Below are positions 61,338 to 64,000 of a DNA stretch of 64,000 nucleotides, in pieces; position 1 is the stretch's first letter, and each line of letters opens with the position of its first letter. Origin of the DNA: Streptomyces tanashiensis (GTDB lineage: Bacteria > Actinomycetota > Actinomycetes > Streptomycetales > Streptomycetaceae); the NCBI RefSeq assembly GCF_014648895.1, contig NZ_BMRZ01000013.1, forward strand, positions 1 to 64,000, given 5' to 3'. The position numbers and the translations under genes were made by a program. Below the pieces are notes generated by a model. The model worked only from the letters and a program-made list of their open reading frames with translations, was not told the origin of the DNA and did no database searches.

Positions 61338-61625
61338 ATGAGCACTCTCGAGCCCGAGCGCGGGGCAGGTACGGGAACCCTCGTCGAGCCGACGCCGCAG
61401 GTGTCCCACGGTGACGGCGACCACGAGCGCTACGCCCACTACGTCCAGAAGGACAAGATCATGGCGAGCGCCCTCGACGGCACCCCCGTCGTGGCGCTGT
61501 GCGGAAAGGTCTGGGTACCGGGGCGCGACCCCAAGAAGTACCCGGTCTGTCCGATGTGCAAGGAGATCTACGACTCCATGGGCGCCGGCGGTGGCGACAA
61601 GGACAAGGGCGGCAAGGACAAGTAA
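61338..61625 (+). CDS. DUF3039 domain protein
   Basis: A 95-residue actinobacterial DUF3039 protein. The conserved block HERYAHYVQKDKIMASALDGTPVVALCGKVWVP is cut here into HERYAHYV and VVALCGKVW; CPMC near residue 77 and the earlier Cys suggest a metal site. The C-terminus is Gly/Lys/Asp-rich (GDKDKGGKDK). Function unknown. ATG 61338 is chosen; TACCCT 10-15 nt before it could be a -10 giving an almost leaderless transcript. A 20-bp UUCG-loop terminator follows. Confidence 0.85.
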   Translation: MSTLEPERGAGTGTLVEPTPQVSHGDGDHERYAHYVQKDKIMASALDGTPVVALCGKVWVPGRDPKKYPVCPMCKEIYDSMGAGGGDKDKGGKDK

Positions 61626-61644
61626 GCGGGTCCTGACGTCGGGG

Positions 61645-61688
61645 ACGGCCCCCGTCGTGCGTACTTCGGTGCGCACGACGGGGGCCGT
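61645..61688. terminator. Terminator with UUCG tetraloop
   Basis: A 20-bp stem (61645-61664 with 61669-61688, one wobble) closed by the ultra-stable C(TTCG)G loop, 19 bp after the DUF3039 stop, followed by TTCC. Confidence 0.92.
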
Positions 61689-61752
61689 TCCGCGTTCTCG
61701 GGTCCTCCGCGCGCGTTGCACGGGGTGCTTTCGCCGGTCACGGAGTGGTTGA

Positions 61753-61768
61753 GGTGGTCGAGACCTCT
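61753..61768. promoter_or_regulatory. DasR-like (dre) box
   Basis: GGTGGTCGAGACCTCT matches 13 of 16 positions of the dre consensus I remember for DasR (AGTGGTCTAGACCACT). DasR is the GntR-type regulator of GlcNAc/chitin use in Streptomyces. It lies about 100 bp before the sugar-binding-protein gene. Confidence 0.6.
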
Positions 61769-61826
61769 TGTCGGCCCGCCGGAGACGCGCCTAACCTCAC
61801 GCGTGTTGTGCAGCACGAAACGCTCA

Positions 61827-61841
61827 TTGCACATGATGCAA
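61827..61841. promoter_or_regulatory. TTGCA-N5-TGCAA operator palindrome
   Basis: A perfect inverted repeat TTGCA-CATGA-TGCAA, 25 bp before the start codon at 61867 and just upstream of GGAGGGG. The shape and position suit a LacI- or ROK-type repressor of the sugar operon. Confidence 0.6.
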
Positions 61842-61866
61842 CGCATGCATCCGGAGGGGATCCGCC

Positions 61867-63183
61867 ATGAAGTCCGCCCGAAAGCTTCCCGCCAGCGTCA
61901 CCGCCTCGGCCGCCGCACTCCTGCTGGCCGGCCTCACCGCCACCGCCTGCGCGCCCCAGACGTCCGGCGGCACGGCCACGGCCGACGAGAAGAGCGGGAC
62001 CCTGCGCGTCTGGCTCTTCCAGGAGGTGAGCAACAAGCCCAAGGAGCAGGTCGTCCAGCAGGCCGTCGCCGCCTTCGAGAAGAGCCACGCGGGCGCGAAG
62101 GTCGAGGTCGAGTACATCCCCGTCGAGACCCGCGCCCAGCGCGTCAAGGCCGCCTTCAACGACCCGAAGTCGGCGCCCGACCTCATCGAGTACGGCAACA
62201 CCGACACCGCCGGATACGTCAAGGACGGCGGACTCGCCGACATCAGCGCCGAGTTCGCCGCCTGGGACGAGGCCGAGGACACCGACCCCACCGCCAGGCA
62301 GTCCGTCACCGTCGGCGGCAGGATCTACGGCGCCCCGCTCTTCGTCGGCGTCCGAGCCCTCTACTACCGCACCGACGTGTTCCGGGAGCTCGGCCTCACC
62401 GCCCCCAAGAGCCAGGCCGAACTCGTCTCGACCGCCAAGAAGATCCGCAAGGCCAGGCCCGAGCTGTACGGCATCGCCGTCGGCGGCGCCTACACCTACG
62501 GCGCCATGCCCTTCGTCTGGGCCGCGGGAGGCGAACTCGCCACCGCGAAGGGCGACACCTACAAGGCCGCCGTCGACAGCGAGGCCGCCCGCAAGGGCAT
62601 CAGCACGTACACCTCGCTCTTCGGCGACGACAACTGCCCGGCCGCCAAGTGCGCCCAGATGGGCGGCAACGCCACCGTCACCGCCTTCGCCTCCGGCAAG
62701 GCCGGCATGGCCATCGGCGGCGACTTCAGCCACGCCGCCGTCGAGGCCGGCACCGTGAAGGGCAAGTACGCCGTCGTCCCCCTGCCGGGCACCACCCCCG
62801 GCTCCATCGCCCCCGCCTTCGCCGGCGGCAACAACATCGGCGTCCTGAAGAGCACCTCCCACCGCAGCCTCGCCGTCGACCTCCTCAAGTCCCTGACCGG
62901 CAAGGAGACCCAGGGCAAGCTGTTCGACGCGATGGGCTTCCTGCCCACGTACACCGACGTCCGCACCGCCGCGGCCCGGCGCCAGCCCTTCGTGAAGCCC
63001 TTCATCGACACCCTCGGCGCGGGCACCCGGTTCGTCCCGGCGTCCCCCGGCTGGGGCCAGATCGACGCCTCCCTCGTCCTGCCCACGATGTTCCAGGAGG
63101 TCGTCAGCGGCCGTAAGGACGTCGCGACGGCCTCCGGCGACGCGGCGAAGAAGATGGACGCGGCGTTCTCGGCCGCGGGCTGA
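61867..63183 (+). CDS. Sugar ABC transporter substrate-binding lipoprotein
   Basis: A 438-residue family 1 extracellular sugar-binding protein. The lipobox LTATAC ends the signal peptide (Cys28). The mature start LRVWLFQEVSNKPKEQVVQQAV and PDLIEYGNTDTAGYVKDG are typical of oligosaccharide-binding members such as those for N,N'-diacetylchitobiose. A DasR-like box upstream supports an aminosugar ligand, but this is inference. GGAGGGG lies 8 nt before ATG 61867. A permease gene begins 5 bp after its stop. Confidence 0.92.
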   Translation: MKSARKLPASVTASAAALLLAGLTATACAPQTSGGTATADEKSGTLRVWLFQEVSNKPKEQVVQQAVAAFEKSHAGAKVEVEYIPVETRAQRVKAAFNDPKSAPDLIEYGNTDTAGYVKDGGLADISAEFAAWDEAEDTDPTARQSVTVGGRIYGAPLFVGVRALYYRTDVFRELGLTAPKSQAELVSTAKKIRKARPELYGIAVGGAYTYGAMPFVWAAGGELATAKGDTYKAAVDSEAARKGISTYTSLFGDDNCPAAKCAQMGGNATVTAFASGKAGMAIGGDFSHAAVEAGTVKGKYAVVPLPGTTPGSIAPAFAGGNNIGVLKSTSHRSLAVDLLKSLTGKETQGKLFDAMGFLPTYTDVRTAAARRQPFVKPFIDTLGAGTRFVPASPGWGQIDASLVLPTMFQEVVSGRKDVATASGDAAKKMDAAFSAAG

Positions 63184-63188
63184 GCCGC

Positions 63189-64000
63189 ATGACGACCCAG
63201 CTCACCCGGCCCGCCGAGCCGCTCACGGCCGCCGTGCGGACCCCCCGCACCCCCCGGCGCACCAGCCCCTGGACCCCCTGGCTCTACCTGCTGCCCGCCC
63301 TCGCCGTCCTCGGCGGACTCCTCGTCTACCCCGTCTACCAGCTCGGCCTGATCTCCTTCCTGGAGTACACCCAGGCCCAGGTCAGCGGCGGCGAACCTAC
63401 CTCCTTCCAGGGCTTCGGCAACTACACGGAGCTCTTCACCGACCCCCAGTTCCGCCAGGTCCTCCTCGCCACCGTCCTCTTCGCCGCCGCCTGCGTCGTC
63501 ACCACCCTCGCCGTCGGCTGCTCCCTCGCCGTCCTCCTCACGCGCGTGCGTGCCCTGCCCCGGCTGGTCCTGATGCTGGCCGCGCTCGGCGCCTGGGCGA
63601 CCCCCGCCGTCACCGGATCCACCGTCTGGGTGTTCCTCTTCGACCCCGACTTCGGCCCCGTCAACAGGCTGCTCGGGCTCGGCGACTTCTCCTGGACCTA
63701 CGGGCGGTACAGCGCCTTCGCCCTCGTCCTCCTCGAAGTCGTCTGGTGCTCGTTCCCGTTCGTGATGGTGACCGTCTACGCCGGCATCAAGGCCATCCCG
63801 TCCGAGGTCCTGGAGGCCGCCGCCCTCGACGGCGCCTCGCAGTGGAGGATCTGGCGCTCGGTCATGGCCCCCGTGCTCCGGCCGATCCTGGTCGTCGTCA
63901 CGATCCAGTCGATCATCTGGGACTTCAAACTCTTCACCCAGATCTACGTGATGACGAACGGCGGCGGCATCGCCGGCCAGAACCTCGTCCTCAACGTGTA
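63189..64000 (+). CDS. Sugar ABC permease (partial, runs off the window)
   Basis: The first 270 residues of a MalF-type permease, cut by the window end. It opens MTTQLTRPAEPLTAAV, TM1 is near residues 33-56 (WLYLLPALAVLGGLLVYPVY), further helices follow, and the EAA loop reads SEVLEAAALDGASQWRIWRSV near 215-235. It starts 5 bp after the binding-protein stop and clearly belongs to the same importer. A second permease should follow beyond 64000. No ATPase is visible. Confidence 0.9.
   Translation, partial: MTTQLTRPAEPLTAAVRTPRTPRRTSPWTPWLYLLPALAVLGGLLVYPVYQLGLISFLEYTQAQVSGGEPTSFQGFGNYTELFTDPQFRQVLLATVLFAAACVVTTLAVGCSLAVLLTRVRALPRLVLMLAALGAWATPAVTGSTVWVFLFDPDFGPVNRLLGLGDFSWTYGRYSAFALVLLEVVWCSFPFVMVTVYAGIKAIPSEVLEAAALDGASQWRIWRSVMAPVLRPILVVVTIQSIIWDFKLFTQIYVMTNGGGIAGQNLVLNV

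Overview
The window is a stretch of high-GC (about 70-73%) actinobacterial chromosome, almost certainly the core of a Streptomyces genome. The evidence is the extreme G/C third-position bias, the GTG/TTG starts, the actinobacterial signature operons (mtrA-mtrB-lpqB, a MoxR/DUF58/DUF4350/DUF4129 operon, ftsE-ftsX, smpB-ssrA) and the gene order pkaA-pkaB-prfB-ftsEX-ctp-smpB-ssrA, which I remember from S. coelicolor. There is no CRISPR array, prophage or intact insertion sequence. The only mobile-element trace is a degraded TnpB remnant between ftsX and the S41 peptidase gene.

Layout. 0.1-5.5 kb: five minus-strand genes (glycerophosphodiesterase-type membrane protein, DUF4129, DUF4350, MoxR ATPase, DUF58) forming one translationally coupled operon. 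5.85-10.4 kb: the envelope-stress/development two-component system mtrA-mtrB with the lipoprotein partner lpqB. 10.5-15 kb: comF-like phosphoribosyltransferase, long-form ribosome hibernation factor hpf with a structured-looking leader, an orphan LuxR-type response regulator, a YcaQ-like protein and a GNAT acetyltransferase. 15.2-20.8 kb: secA1 and small actinobacterial proteins (Rv3235 family, DUF6912), a HAD phosphatase and a DJ-1/PfpI protein. 21.2-26.2 kb: a giant NAD-dependent glutamate dehydrogenase. 26.3-33.8 kb: a GT87 mannosyltransferase-like protein, a two-component polysaccharide/teichoic-acid type exporter divergent from a TetR regulator, and a sugar ABC importer (binding protein plus two permeases, no ATPase).

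33.9-41.5 kb is the most unusual section. A 1325-residue FHA/FtsK-type ATPase carries about 18 copies of a 16-residue repeat between its Walker A and Walker B motifs, and it lies divergent from two membrane Ser/Thr kinases (pkaA, pkaB). Next come prfB; a serine-rich, LAETG-sorted surface stalk protein built on a 30-nt repeat; ftsEX; the TnpB scar; the S41 peptidase; smpB and the tmRNA. 49-54 kb: an MFS exporter with a divergent LysR regulator, then a NarK nitrate/nitrite transporter followed by the HemD-like regulator NnaR. 54.3-58.4 kb: a HelD-like RNA polymerase-recycling ATPase and an ACT-domain malic enzyme, separated by a folded, terminator-ended small RNA and a second structured leader. 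58.7-64 kb: HU protein HupA, MurA, YqgE, DUF3039, and the start of a sugar ABC operon preceded by a DasR-like box and a perfect operator palindrome.

Themes. Envelope growth and division (MtrAB, FtsEX, MurA, SecA, kinases/FHA, sortase substrate), nitrogen metabolism (NAD-GDH, NarK, NnaR) and translation quality control or hibernation (HPF, RF2, SmpB/tmRNA) are all represented. Coordinates of coding starts are my own choices from ribosome-binding sites and family length; where I shortened an open frame I say so.
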